Assembly: GCA_903921295.1 (NCBI GenBank)
Contig: CAIXOZ010000209.1
Location: 1-10,710 of the forward strand
Direction: 5' to 3'
Origin: an uncultured cyanobacterium
Lineage (GTDB): Bacteria; Cyanobacteriota; Cyanobacteriia; PCC-6307; Cyanobiaceae
Length of the DNA: 10,710 bases
Shown: one piece after another, positions 1 through 5,897 of the stretch
Layout of the letters: each line of letters starts with the position of its first letter
Numbering within the stretch: the first letter of the stretch is position 1
Position numbers and translations under genes: made by a program
The notes under the pieces: generated by a model
The model's database searches: none
What the model was told of the DNA's origin: nothing
Seen by the model: the letters and a program-made list of their open reading frames with translations, nothing else

Positions 1-2141
1 ACGAAGCGGCGGATGTTGGCGTACACCAACCGGCCCTCCTCCACCGCATTGACGATCGTGGCGAAGTTGTCATCGAGCAACACCATGTCGGCCGCTTCCT
101 TGCTCACCTCGGTGCCGGTGATGCCCATCGCCACACCGATGTGGGCCTGCTTCAGGGCCGGCGCGTCGTTGACGCCATCACCGGTCATCGCCACCACCTG
201 CCCGTTGGCCTGAAGCGCCTTGACAATCCGCAGCTTCTGGTCGGGTGCCACCCGGGCATAGACGTTGCAATGGGCCACCGCCTCACGCAGGGCCAGATCA
301 TCCATCGCCTCCAGTTCGCGGCCGAGGATCACCTCGCCAGCCTCGTCGGTGAGGCCGATGGCGCTGCCGATCGCCCTGGCCGTGAGCGGATGGTCGCCGG
401 TGATCATCACCGGCCGGATGCCGGCCTGGCGGCAGGTGGCCACCGCCGCAGCCACCTCCGGACGGGCCGGATCAAGCTGGGCCATCAGACCGAGCAGAAC
501 CTGGCCTTCGAGCTCCTGATCGGGGCTGGCGTGATGGGGCGCGCAGGCGAAGGCCAGCACGCGCAGGCCGGAGGCCGCCAGCTCTCGCGCCTGCTCGAGC
601 CACCACTGCCGCTGGGGCTCCGCCATCGCCACCACGCCGGCGCCATCGATCCAGCGGTCACAGAGGCCCACGATCACCTCAGGGGCGCCCTTGCTGATCA
701 ACAGTCGAGAAGAGCCGGATGCACTCCCCATCAGCGGAGCCTGCAGGGTCCCGCTCGGATCCTCGATCCACACCGCCATCAGCTGGCGCTCCGAGCTGAA
801 CGGGATCTCGGCGGCGCGACGGAAGTGGCTGCGCAACTCGAAGTCATCGATGCCGGCCTTGAGGGCCACCACCGAGAGCGCCCCCTCCGTCGGATCACCG
901 AGCACCTCCCAGGAGCCATCGGCAAGCTGGCGATGCTCCGCATCACTGCAGAGCACTCCGGCCTGAAGCAGAAGGGTGCGGGCTCCTGCAACGCTGCCGC
1001 TGCTGCACGCCATCGGGGGCACCATGGCCGAAGCCGTGAGGGTGCCCTCGGGGTCGTAGCCCTGACCCGTGACCGCGATCCGTTCGGTGCCAACCCGCAG
1101 CTCCTGCACCACCTGACGGTTCTGGGTGAGGGTGCCGGTCTTGTCCGAACAGATCACCGTCACCGAACCGAGCCCCTCCACCGCCGGCAGGCGGCGGATC
1201 AGGGCGGCTCGCTTCACCATCCGCTGGGTGCCGATCGCCAGGGTGACGGTGATCACCGCCGGCAACCCCTCAGGCACGATCGCCACCGCCATCGACAGCG
1301 ACACCTCGAGCAGATTGAGGGGGTCCTGCCCGAAGATCAGACCCAGCACCACCACCACAGCCACCAGAGCCAGGGCGCTACCCACCAGCACCTTGGCCAG
1401 GCCGTCGAGACGCTCCTGCAGGGGCGTGCTTTCACCGCCGGCGTTGCTGATCAGTTCGGCGATCTGCCCCAGTTCGGTGGCCATGCCGGTGGCGGTGACC
1501 AGGGCGACACCCCGACCACGGACCACTTCCGTGCCCTGAAACAGACAGTTCTGGCGTTCGAGCAGCGGTGTGTCCTGCTCGAGCACAAGATCGGCGCTCT
1601 TGAACACCGCATCGGCCTCGCCGGTGAGGGAGGCTTCGCGCACGCCGAGATCGGCCACTTCCAGCAGCCGGGCATCGGCCGGCACCTTGTCGCCGGCCTC
1701 GAGCCGGATCAGATCCCCCGGCACGAGCTCCTCGCTGCTGACGCGCTGCCACTGACCGCTGCGACGCACCTGAACCAGCGGCTGGGCCAGATCGCGCAGA
1801 GCCAACAACGCCTGCTGCGCCTTGCTCTCCTGCAGGTAGCCCAGCAGGCCGTTGAGGCCGACGATCACCAGAATCGCGATCGCATCCTTGGGAAAAGCGG
1901 AGCGCGCCATCGCCACGGCCGCCGAGACGGCCGCCACCGCGAGGAGCATCAGCAACATCACGTTGCTGAATTGATCCCAGAGGATCTCCAGGCTGCTGCG
2001 ACCGGAAGCCAGTTCGAGCCGGTTGGGGCCAAAACGGATCAGGCGCTCACCCGCTGCCTGTTCACTGAAGCCCTCACCTGCCTGCCCCAGAGCCTCAAGG
2101 CACTGCGAGACAGGCATGGCATGCCAGTTCTGGCGCGGCAT
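1..2141 (-). CDS. Cation-transporting P-type ATPase (type II, Ca2+-ATPase-like), partial
   Basis: This is an ATP-driven cation pump of the inner or thylakoid membrane. The reading frame is open from the left window edge, so about 713 N-terminal residues are visible and the last membrane helices are missing (family members are usually near 900 residues). Numbered from the ATG at 2141, it shows membrane helices at about 61-78, 86-103, 251-270 and 278-300; the actuator TGE at 173-175; PEGLP in helix M4 at 290-294; the phosphorylation motif DKTGT with Asp333; GDPTEGAL and KGAPE (484-488) in the nucleotide-binding domain; and TGDGVNDAP at 653-661. All catalytic motifs are intact. PEGLP in M4 is typical of type II pumps (PacL, PMA1-like). 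The residues that would settle the ion lie in M5-M6, outside the window. The start is uncertain: ATG 2141 gives the usual short N-terminus, ATG 2117 and GTG 2180 are alternatives, and no ribosome site is obvious. An in-frame stop lies at 2220-2222. Confidence 0.95.
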   Translation of the reverse strand, partial: MPRQNWHAMPVSQCLEALGQAGEGFSEQAAGERLIRFGPNRLELASGRSSLEILWDQFSNVMLLMLLAVAAVSAAVAMARSAFPKDAIAILVIVGLNGLLGYLQESKAQQALLALRDLAQPLVQVRRSGQWQRVSSEELVPGDLIRLEAGDKVPADARLLEVADLGVREASLTGEADAVFKSADLVLEQDTPLLERQNCLFQGTEVVRGRGVALVTATGMATELGQIAELISNAGGESTPLQERLDGLAKVLVGSALALVAVVVVLGLIFGQDPLNLLEVSLSMAVAIVPEGLPAVITVTLAIGTQRMVKRAALIRRLPAVEGLGSVTVICSDKTGTLTQNRQVVQELRVGTERIAVTGQGYDPEGTLTASAMVPPMACSSGSVAGARTLLLQAGVLCSDAEHRQLADGSWEVLGDPTEGALSVVALKAGIDDFELRSHFRRAAEIPFSSERQLMAVWIEDPSGTLQAPLMGSASGSSRLLISKGAPEVIVGLCDRWIDGAGVVAMAEPQRQWWLEQARELAASGLRVLAFACAPHHASPDQELEGQVLLGLMAQLDPARPEVAAAVATCRQAGIRPVMITGDHPLTARAIGSAIGLTDEAGEVILGRELEAMDDLALREAVAHCNVYARVAPDQKLRIVKALQANGQVVAMTGDGVNDAPALKQAHIGVAMGITGTEVSKEAADMVLLDDNFATIVNAVEEGRLVYANIRRF
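1876..1883. repeat. HIP1 palindrome GCGATCGC
   Basis: Exact match to the highly iterated palindrome of cyanobacterial genomes. It lies inside the ATPase gene, in the region coding for helix M2. It supports a cyanobacterial source. Confidence 0.8.
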
Positions 2142-2235
2142 GGGGGCTTCAGAATCGGCGCTGGGCGTGACGCGGACCACGGACGGGAAAGTCTGGGATG
2201 GCCCGAACCCTAAGCGGCATCACGATGAGGCGACG

Positions 2236-2260
2236 CCCCCCCCAAGTGGCCGGCCGGGGC
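2236..2260 (-). terminator. Possible cyAbrB terminator hairpin
   Basis: Just past the cyAbrB stop, a run of eight C (2236-2243), the palindrome GGCCGGCC (2248-2255) and GGGGC (2256-2260) could fold on the minus-strand transcript into a GC-rich stem. No T-tract follows, so termination is only a guess. Apart from this, the 128-bp gap between the ATPase and cyAbrB holds nothing I recognise. Confidence 0.2.
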
Positions 2261-2269
2261 TGAAGCCGA

Positions 2270-2638
2270 TCACTCCTCCTCGTCTGCCGCGCCGACGGGA
2301 ACCAGACGAATCACCTTGCGGCCGAGCTTGATCTCGAATTCATCGCCTGGATTGAGATCAAGCAAAGCGGTATAGGCCTTGCCCACCAGCAGATTGCCAT
2401 TGCCCTGCACCGTGGCGGTATAGCTGAGGCGACGGCCACCCTTGCCGACACCCTTACCACCACCATCGCCGAGACTGATGCCCTTGGCCTCAAGCAGAGC
2501 CTCGTAGAAAGCGGTGAAGTTCAGGCGCTCGGCCCCGTCTTTTCTGGTACTGACATAGCCACAGGAGCGCACAAGCTCAGACTTCGAGACATCGCCCAGT
2601 TCTTTGACTTTGACCAGGAGGTCGGAGCCCGTCAGCAC
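2270..2638 (-). CDS. cyAbrB-type transcriptional regulator
   Basis: A 122-residue DNA-binding regulator of the cyanobacterial AbrB family (Sll0359/Sll0822 type). In model cyanobacteria these proteins adjust carbon, nitrogen and hydrogenase gene expression. The N-terminal part (about residues 2-55, starting LTGSDLLVKVKELG, with FTAFYEALLEAKG) is the family-specific region. A Gly/Lys-rich linker follows (57-69). The C-terminal part (about 70-113, with YTATVQGNGNLLVGKAY and NPGDEFEIKLGRK) is the AbrB-like DNA-binding hairpin, which sits C-terminal in this family, unlike Bacillus AbrB. The protein ends in an acidic tail. The start is GTG at 2638; the frame upstream has no ATG, GTG or TTG before a stop, so this is the only usual start. 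An AT-rich inverted repeat begins 3 bp upstream and could be an autoregulatory site. The gene is transcribed alone, divergent from the small membrane peptide gene. Confidence 0.93.
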   Translation of the reverse strand: MLTGSDLLVKVKELGDVSKSELVRSCGYVSTRKDGAERLNFTAFYEALLEAKGISLGDGGGKGVGKGGRRLSYTATVQGNGNLLVGKAYTALLDLNPGDEFEIKLGRKVIRLVPVGAADEEE

Positions 2639-2641
2639 GAG

Positions 2642-2666
2642 ATTCTTAGAAGAATGCTCAAGAATG
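2642..2666 (-). promoter_or_regulatory. AT-rich inverted/direct repeat in front of cyAbrB
   Basis: ATTCTT-AG-AAGAAT (2642-2655) is a perfect inverted repeat with a 2-nt spacer. The right half, AAGAATG, recurs at 2660-2666, exactly 10 bp, or about one helical turn, further on. The block is AT-rich in very GC-rich surroundings and lies within 28 bp of the GTG start of cyAbrB. A regulator-binding site, perhaps for cyAbrB itself, is inferred; no known consensus was matched. Confidence 0.4.
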
Positions 2667-2864
2667 TTACCCGAACCGCCTCAGCGGACCGGGGGACAGC
2701 GACCACAGCCACCGGGCCGCTGCACGTCACCCCCAGCCCCATCTGGCCAGGCCGTCTCCCCTGGGTCGCCGGCGCTGACATGCCGCTGGATCGCCGCTCT
2801 GTCACGGAGGCCGCGCCAGCCCCCATCTGACTGGGATGATGGCCGAGGTTTCACCTCTGCACTG

Positions 2865-2978
2865 ATGTACACCGACTGGACCGCCGTGATCCTGCTGCTG
2901 CTGACCGCAGCACCGCTGGCCGTCGTCGTGGCCACGGCCGCCTTCTTCATCTGGCGCCAGAAGAAGCTGAAAGGCTGA
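2865..2978 (+). CDS. 37-residue single-pass membrane peptide
   Basis: A very small open frame starting at ATG 2865 and ending at TGA 2978. It encodes a short polar N-terminus (MYTDWT), a hydrophobic stretch of about 24 residues (7-30) that fits one membrane helix, and a basic end (RQKKLKG). This layout, with a positive cytoplasmic/stromal tail, resembles the many tiny subunits of cyanobacterial photosystems, cytochrome b6f and NDH-1. I could not match it to PsbM, PsbX, PsbY, Psb30, PetN, PetM or PsaI by memory. The frame is open further upstream, but that part is rich in Pro, Arg and Ser and looks non-coding. The only Shine-Dalgarno-like GAGG lies 16 nt upstream, inside a small hairpin. The gene stands alone, divergent from cyAbrB and convergent with the zinc-finger gene. 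Function unknown. Confidence 0.55.
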   Translation: MYTDWTAVILLLLTAAPLAVVVATAAFFIWRQKKLKG

Positions 2979-3025
2979 AACCTCAGCCCTCAGACGCCGG
3001 CGCGCCCCGTTTCAGACGCGCCGGC
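2973..3025 (+). terminator. Two consecutive hairpins after the small membrane peptide gene
   Basis: GGCTGA-AACC-TCAGCC (2973-2988) overlaps the stop codon. It is followed by a 9-bp perfect stem, GCCGGCGCG / CGCGCCGGC (2996-3004 and 3017-3025), with a 12-nt loop. They are placed where a terminator is expected between convergent genes, but there is no T-tract on either strand. Confidence 0.4.
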
Positions 3026-3040
3026 CCACACCCGCCGGAT

Positions 3041-3098
3041 CAACCGACCGTCCGGAGCATCAACCGACCATCCGGTGGACAACCGAGCGGCCCGGGCG
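3041..3098. repeat. Three-unit decaying tandem repeat, period 19-20 bp
   Basis: CAACCGACCGTCCGGAGCAT (3041-3060) is followed by CAACCGACCATCCGGTGGA (3061-3079) and a degenerate third unit starting CAACCGA (3080-3098). Units one and two match at 14 of the first 15 bases, while the third keeps CAACCGA and the CCGG end. The repeat fills the gap between the 3' ends of the small membrane peptide and zinc-finger genes. Confidence 0.6.
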
Positions 3099-3118
3099 CT
3101 CCTTCGCCTGCCGCGGAC

Positions 3119-3457
3119 TCAGGGTCGGCGCAGTGGCGCCGGAGCGATCCTGTCGACCAGAACCTCCGCCTGCCGTGAAGACTGCGACGAAGGCAACGGG
3201 GACGCCAGGGGAGTGGAGAGCGGAGCCGAGAGCGGCGTGGAGTGCTGGGAAGAGAAACGGGGCTTCACCCCCTGCCCCAGGCAATCCAGGCAGGTGCGGA
3301 AGCTGTCGTCGTTGATCCGCAGCCTGCCACTGCCCCCGCAACGGAGACAGACGGCAGCGGCAGCGAATGGCTGCGCCGGCGGCTCGGGCGCGAGCCGAGG
3401 CGGGCCGGCACCCTGGGCCGGTTCGGCGGACAGGGAGGACAGAGAAACCTGGGCCAT
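3119..3457 (-). CDS. Small DnaJ-type zinc-finger protein
   Basis: A 112-residue protein with two four-cysteine half-sites: CLRCGGSG at 37-44 and CLDCLGQG at 56-63, joined by a 12-residue segment. These CxxCxGxG units are those of the DnaJ/Hsp40 zinc-finger domain and of small proteins such as plant BSD2, where two such units bind one zinc ion. Only two units are present here, and there is no J-domain. Flanks are low-complexity: a Pro/Ala-rich N-terminus (11-35) and a Ser/Thr-Pro-Leu repeat at about 73-88, encoded by a 12-bp tandem repeat. A role as a redox-sensitive or chaperone-like adaptor is a guess from the domain. The start ATG 3457 is supported by GAGG at 3464-3467 with a 6-nt spacer. 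The gene lies 66 bp downstream of gluQ on the same strand and might be co-transcribed with it. Confidence 0.75.
   Translation of the reverse strand: MAQVSLSSLSAEPAQGAGPPRLAPEPPAQPFAAAAVCLRCGGSGRLRINDDSFRTCLDCLGQGVKPRFSSQHSTPLSAPLSTPLASPLPSSQSSRQAEVLVDRIAPAPLRRP
3210..3245. repeat. Three 12-bp tandem units inside the zinc-finger gene
   Basis: Units GGAGTGGAGAGC (3210-3221), GGAGCCGAGAGC (3222-3233) and GGCGTGGAGTGC (3234-3245) encode the Ser-x-Pro-Leu repeats in the tail of the zinc-finger protein. They are in phase with the codons, so copy-number changes would keep the frame. Confidence 0.6.
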
Positions 3458-3463
3458 ACGCGT

Positions 3464-3467
3464 CCTC
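3464..3467 (-). promoter_or_regulatory. Ribosome binding site of the zinc-finger gene
   Basis: GAGG on the minus strand, 6 nt before the ATG at 3457. It is one of the few clear Shine-Dalgarno sites in the window and supports this small gene and its start. Confidence 0.5.
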
Positions 3468-3523
3468 GCGATCGTGTTTCGCCAGTGTGGTCCGCTTTCA
3501 GCCCCCTGATCCCGAAAGATTGA

Positions 3524-4612
3524 TTAAGGATTTTGGGCCTTTGTCGTCATGGCGACAGCATCCGTGCGCCCTTGATCGAGGCAGGCGTAGAAGCGGGCAA
3601 GATCCAGCGACTGCAACAGCTCCTGGGCGCTGAGGCTCTGGCCCGGCGGCACCAGCGCCAGGCTGGCGGCCAGTCGGCCGATCTCCCGGGCCGCAGCAGA
3701 TGGATCGCGATCGCCCGAACCGCCCTGCCAGGCATCGGCAGCGTCCGTTCCACCGGCATGGCGCTTGGCCAGCCGCTGACCATCGGCATGACACCAGAGC
3801 GGCACATGGCAGTAGTGCGGGGGCGCCGCCGCCAGGCTGGCCATCAACGCCACCTGGGCCGCCGTGGATCCAGCCAGATCCTCTCCCCGCAGCACGGTGG
3901 AAATGCCGAGCCAGAGCTCATCAACGGCGGTGGCCAGGTGATACGCAAGGAAACCATCGGCTCGGCGCACCACCACATCACCGCCGGTGGCATCGCTGTG
4001 GCGATGGTCAGGGGTCAGGGTCTCCTGCCAGGTCAATGACCCCACCGGTCTGCGCAGACGCCAGCTGGGCAGACGCCCCGCCTGCGTTCCCCAGGCCGGC
4101 ACAAGGTCGCGGCAGGTCCCTGGATAAGCCGCTGGGGCGCCATGGGGCGCCGAGAGGTCAGCCAGCATCCGACGACTGCAACGGCACGGATAGAGCCAAC
4201 CGCCCCGGCGCAGCGCTGAAAGAACGCTGCCGTAGAGCCCCCGCCGCTCGCTCTGGCGGATCACCGGTCCATCCCAGTGCAGACCAAGCCAGCGCAGCTC
4301 GGCCATGATCAAAGCTTCGGCCCCAGGCCGGTTGCGGGGCGTGTCGAGATCGTCGATCCGCAGCAGCCACTCACCACCCTGCAGTCGGACCTCCAACCAG
4401 CTCAACAAAGCCGTGCGTCGGTTGCCGCGATGCATCACGCCCGTGGGCGAAGGGGCAAACCGCCCCCGAATGGAACGGCCGCGTTGATCGAGAGCCAGGG
4501 CCAGACTCCGTTGCAGATGGCGGGGCAGAAGCTCCACAGCAGCCTGCCGTTCCTGAGCCACACCTTCTGGCCGAATCTGAGCAGAAGTCTGCCGCTGCTG
4601 CGGGGAAACCAC
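3524..4612 (-). CDS. gluQ: Glutamyl-Q tRNA(Asp) synthetase
   Basis: A truncated glutamyl-tRNA synthetase paralogue that activates glutamate and attaches it to the queuosine base in the anticodon of tRNA(Asp); it does not charge tRNA(Glu). Visible signatures, numbered from GTG 4612, are RFAPSPTG (51-58) with the HIGH-equivalent HRGN (61-64); RIDDLDTPR (85-93); a zinc site made of C143, C145, Y163 and C167; YHLATAVDE (224-232); LRGEDL (241-246); and a KMSKS-equivalent GQRLAKRH (278-285). There is no anticodon-binding domain, as expected. The 362-residue frame is longer than the usual 290-310 because of about 50 extra N-terminal residues. GTG 4561 or GTG 4537 (337 residues, starting VELLPRHLQ) may be the true start, especially as GTG 4612 lies only 11 bp beyond a terminator-like stem. 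It lies downstream of HU on the same strand. Confidence 0.93.
   Translation of the reverse strand: MVSPQQRQTSAQIRPEGVAQERQAAVELLPRHLQRSLALALDQRGRSIRGRFAPSPTGVMHRGNRRTALLSWLEVRLQGGEWLLRIDDLDTPRNRPGAEALIMAELRWLGLHWDGPVIRQSERRGLYGSVLSALRRGGWLYPCRCSRRMLADLSAPHGAPAAYPGTCRDLVPAWGTQAGRLPSWRLRRPVGSLTWQETLTPDHRHSDATGGDVVVRRADGFLAYHLATAVDELWLGISTVLRGEDLAGSTAAQVALMASLAAAPPHYCHVPLWCHADGQRLAKRHAGGTDAADAWQGGSGDRDPSAAAREIGRLAASLALVPPGQSLSAQELLQSLDLARFYACLDQGRTDAVAMTTKAQNP
3707..3714. repeat. HIP1 palindrome GCGATCGC
   Basis: Second exact HIP1 octamer in the window, inside gluQ. Confidence 0.8.
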
Positions 4613-4623
4613 GGGAGCCGATC

Positions 4624-4662
4624 AAACGGCTGAGGCGACTCCTCGGAGCGCCTCAGCCGTTT
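4624..4662 (-). terminator. Terminator-like hairpin after HU
   Basis: A perfect 14-bp inverted repeat, AAACGGCTGAGGCG (4624-4637) and its complement CGCCTCAGCCGTTT (4649-4662), with an 11-nt loop. It begins 27 bp past the HU stop codon. On the minus-strand transcript the stem ends in TTT followed by GAT, so a short U-run is present. It probably ends the HU transcript; gluQ would then need its own promoter or partial read-through. Confidence 0.7.
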
Positions 4663-4689
4663 GGCCTACCTCCACTGAGGACGGGCGGG

Positions 4690-4965
4690 TCAACCCTGGA
4701 CCTTGTCCTTGAACTGCTTTCCGGCGGTGAAGGCAGGCACGCGCTTGGCAGCGATGTCAATCTTCTCACCCGTCTTGGGGTTGAGACCCTGGCGGGCGGA
4801 ACGATCGCGTGGCTCGAAGGAACCAAAGCCGAGGATCGAGACCTTCTTGCCATCGACCACGGAATCCACAATGGTTTCGATGGTGGCATCGATCACCTGG
4901 GAGACCTCGCTCTTCGGGAGATCGAGGCGAGCGGCGACCAGATTAACGAGATCAGCTTTGTTCAT
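4690..4965 (-). CDS. hup: DNA-binding protein HU
   Basis: A 91-residue histone-like protein that bends and compacts DNA as a dimer. The full family pattern is visible: N-terminal MNKADLVNLVAARL helix, dimerisation helices to about residue 40, the GFGSFEPRDRSARQG signature (46-60), the DNA-inserting proline in NPKTGE (62-67) on the flexible arm, and the C-terminal VPAFTAGKQFKDKV. The length is exactly that of the family. The ATG at 4965 has no Shine-Dalgarno sequence; the bases before it are CCCCA. Upstream there is a plausible sigma-70 type promoter that overlaps an inverted repeat, and a strong hairpin follows the gene, so it appears to be a single-gene transcript. Confidence 0.97.
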   Translation of the reverse strand: MNKADLVNLVAARLDLPKSEVSQVIDATIETIVDSVVDGKKVSILGFGSFEPRDRSARQGLNPKTGEKIDIAAKRVPAFTAGKQFKDKVQG

Positions 4966-5038
4966 TGGGGACGGAAACTCGGGAGCGGCGGATCGCGGGC
5001 GGAGTCGGGAGGAGCCTGACCGCCGTTGGGCTTGAGCG

Positions 5039-5061
5039 GGCCAATGGTAAGGGGATTGGCC
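5039..5061. promoter_or_regulatory. Inverted repeat GGCCAAT-N9-ATTGGCC over the HU promoter
   Basis: Perfect 7-bp arms (5039-5045 and 5055-5061) flank a 9-nt spacer. The repeat covers the proposed -10 box and part of the spacer of the HU promoter. A further direct copy of ATTGGCC lies at 5098-5104. An operator is inferred; the binding protein is unknown. Confidence 0.35.
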
Positions 5062-5071
5062 GCAGTCGCAA
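5044..5071 (-). promoter_or_regulatory. Candidate HU promoter
   Basis: On the minus strand, TTGCGA (5066-5071) and TACCAT (5044-5049) are 16 bp apart, and each matches 4 of 6 bases of the sigma-70 -35 and -10 consensus. The implied untranslated leader is about 70 nt. Fit by eye only. Confidence 0.4.
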
Positions 5072-5135
5072 CCGTGGATTGTGGTTTCAGCAACGGAATT
5101 GGCCGGTAAAGGCGGAAAACCGTACGCCCGGATGC

Positions 5136-5846
5136 CTAGTCAGGACGGGCCACAGGAGCAACGGTTGTTAGAGCATCCAGGTCCAACCCCTCCAGCTGCT
5201 CACGGCCACGGGGGGCCAACGCCTCACCCCGCAGGGCGCCCAGGCCGGCGCCGCTGGCCAGCCACTGGGGCGCCCCATGGGGCAGCCAGCCCCTCAGGGA
5301 GGCCAGGCTGTGCAGCTGCCGCGGCCAGTGGAAGGTGAGCGCCGTGCGCAGGGGAGCAAGCGTCTGCGGCGCCACCGGCACCAGCAGGCGACCGCAGAAC
5401 AGCACATCCGCCGCTTCAGCCCAGACCACACAGGCGCCTGGGCTCGTGCCGGGAGTCCAGCGCAGACGCACACCGGCGAGGGGCTCCGCCTCCTCGACAA
5501 AGGCCTCCAGTCGCTCCACGCCCGGCAGCAGATAAGCCTCCTGCTCCTGCACCAGCACCCTCCAGCCGAACTGCTCCTGCCAACGGCGGCAACGGCCGTG
5601 CCCATGCCGGCCCGTGAGCAGCTGCCAGGCCGGGGTGTGCTCGCGCAGAAAACGGGCGTTGGCTTCGGTCAGCGCTGGCGTGTCGATCAGCACCGTGCCG
5701 GCCTCGGTCTGAAGCAGCCAGGAACTACCGCCGGCGCTCTCGCGACTGGGAGCGAACAGCCAGAGGTCCGGATGCACCGACTTCGGGGGGCGGCCGGCCT
5801 CCAGGGAGGGAGTCTCTGGCATGGCGTCCGATCGACGGACTTCCAT
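5136..5846 (-). CDS. Metallo-beta-lactamase-fold protein lacking most metal ligands
   Basis: A 236-residue protein with the outline of the metallo-beta-lactamase (MBL) fold: an N-terminal strand pair ending GTVLIDTPAL (50-59), a segment LLTGRHGHGRC (76-86) at the place of the HxHxDH metal motif, TPGTSPG (131-137) at the place of TPGHSPG, and VLFCGRLL (148-155) at the place of the usual GD. Of these canonical ligands only one histidine (H81) aligns; the others are Gly, His, Thr and Arg. It is therefore unlikely to be an ordinary zinc hydrolase. Conserved-looking parts remain (VLVQEQEAYLLPG, 97-109; FHWPRQ, 172-177), so it does not look like a decaying gene. The start may be ATG 5846 or ATG 5822. 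It is divergent from the debranching enzyme gene by about 50-75 bp and followed by HU on the same strand. Role unknown. Confidence 0.8.
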   Translation of the reverse strand: MEVRRSDAMPETPSLEAGRPPKSVHPDLWLFAPSRESAGGSSWLLQTEAGTVLIDTPALTEANARFLREHTPAWQLLTGRHGHGRCRRWQEQFGWRVLVQEQEAYLLPGVERLEAFVEEAEPLAGVRLRWTPGTSPGACVVWAEAADVLFCGRLLVPVAPQTLAPLRTALTFHWPRQLHSLASLRGWLPHGAPQWLASGAGLGALRGEALAPRGREQLEGLDLDALTTVAPVARPD

Positions 5847-5884
5847 TGAACCTGGACGCGGACCGGAGCGGAAAATCCACCTAC

Positions 5885-5891
5885 GGTGAGG
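5885..5891 (+). promoter_or_regulatory. Ribosome binding site deciding the glgX start
   Basis: GGTGAGG lies 6 nt before ATG 5898. The frame can also start at GTG 5886, but that codon is part of this purine-rich site, so ATG 5898 is preferred. Confidence 0.5.
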
Positions 5892-5897
5892 CTCGGA

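Noticed and set aside
141..2213. 690-codon open frame on the plus strand
   Set aside because: It lies antisense to the P-type ATPase, whose motifs (TGE, PEGLP, DKTGT, TGDGVND) are all on the minus strand. Its product is His/Arg/Gln-rich and matches nothing; it is a high-GC shadow frame.
2604..2864. N-terminal extension of the small membrane peptide to 124 residues
   Set aside because: The extension would run into the cyAbrB coding region on the other strand and is Pro/Arg/Ser-rich without domain features; the short ATG form is more sensible.
3060..3341. 93-codon minus-strand frame overlapping the zinc-finger gene
   Set aside because: It overlaps the zinc-finger gene in another frame and reads through the intergenic tandem repeat; only the 3119-3457 frame has the CxxCxGxG pairs and a ribosome site.
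5106..5125. Possible NtcA site (GTA...TAC) upstream of HU
   Set aside because: The spacing between GTA and TAC is about 14 nt rather than the required 8, so it does not fit the NtcA consensus.
5277..5849. 190-codon open frame on the plus strand
   Set aside because: It lies opposite the MBL-fold gene, which has recognisable fold motifs and better composition.
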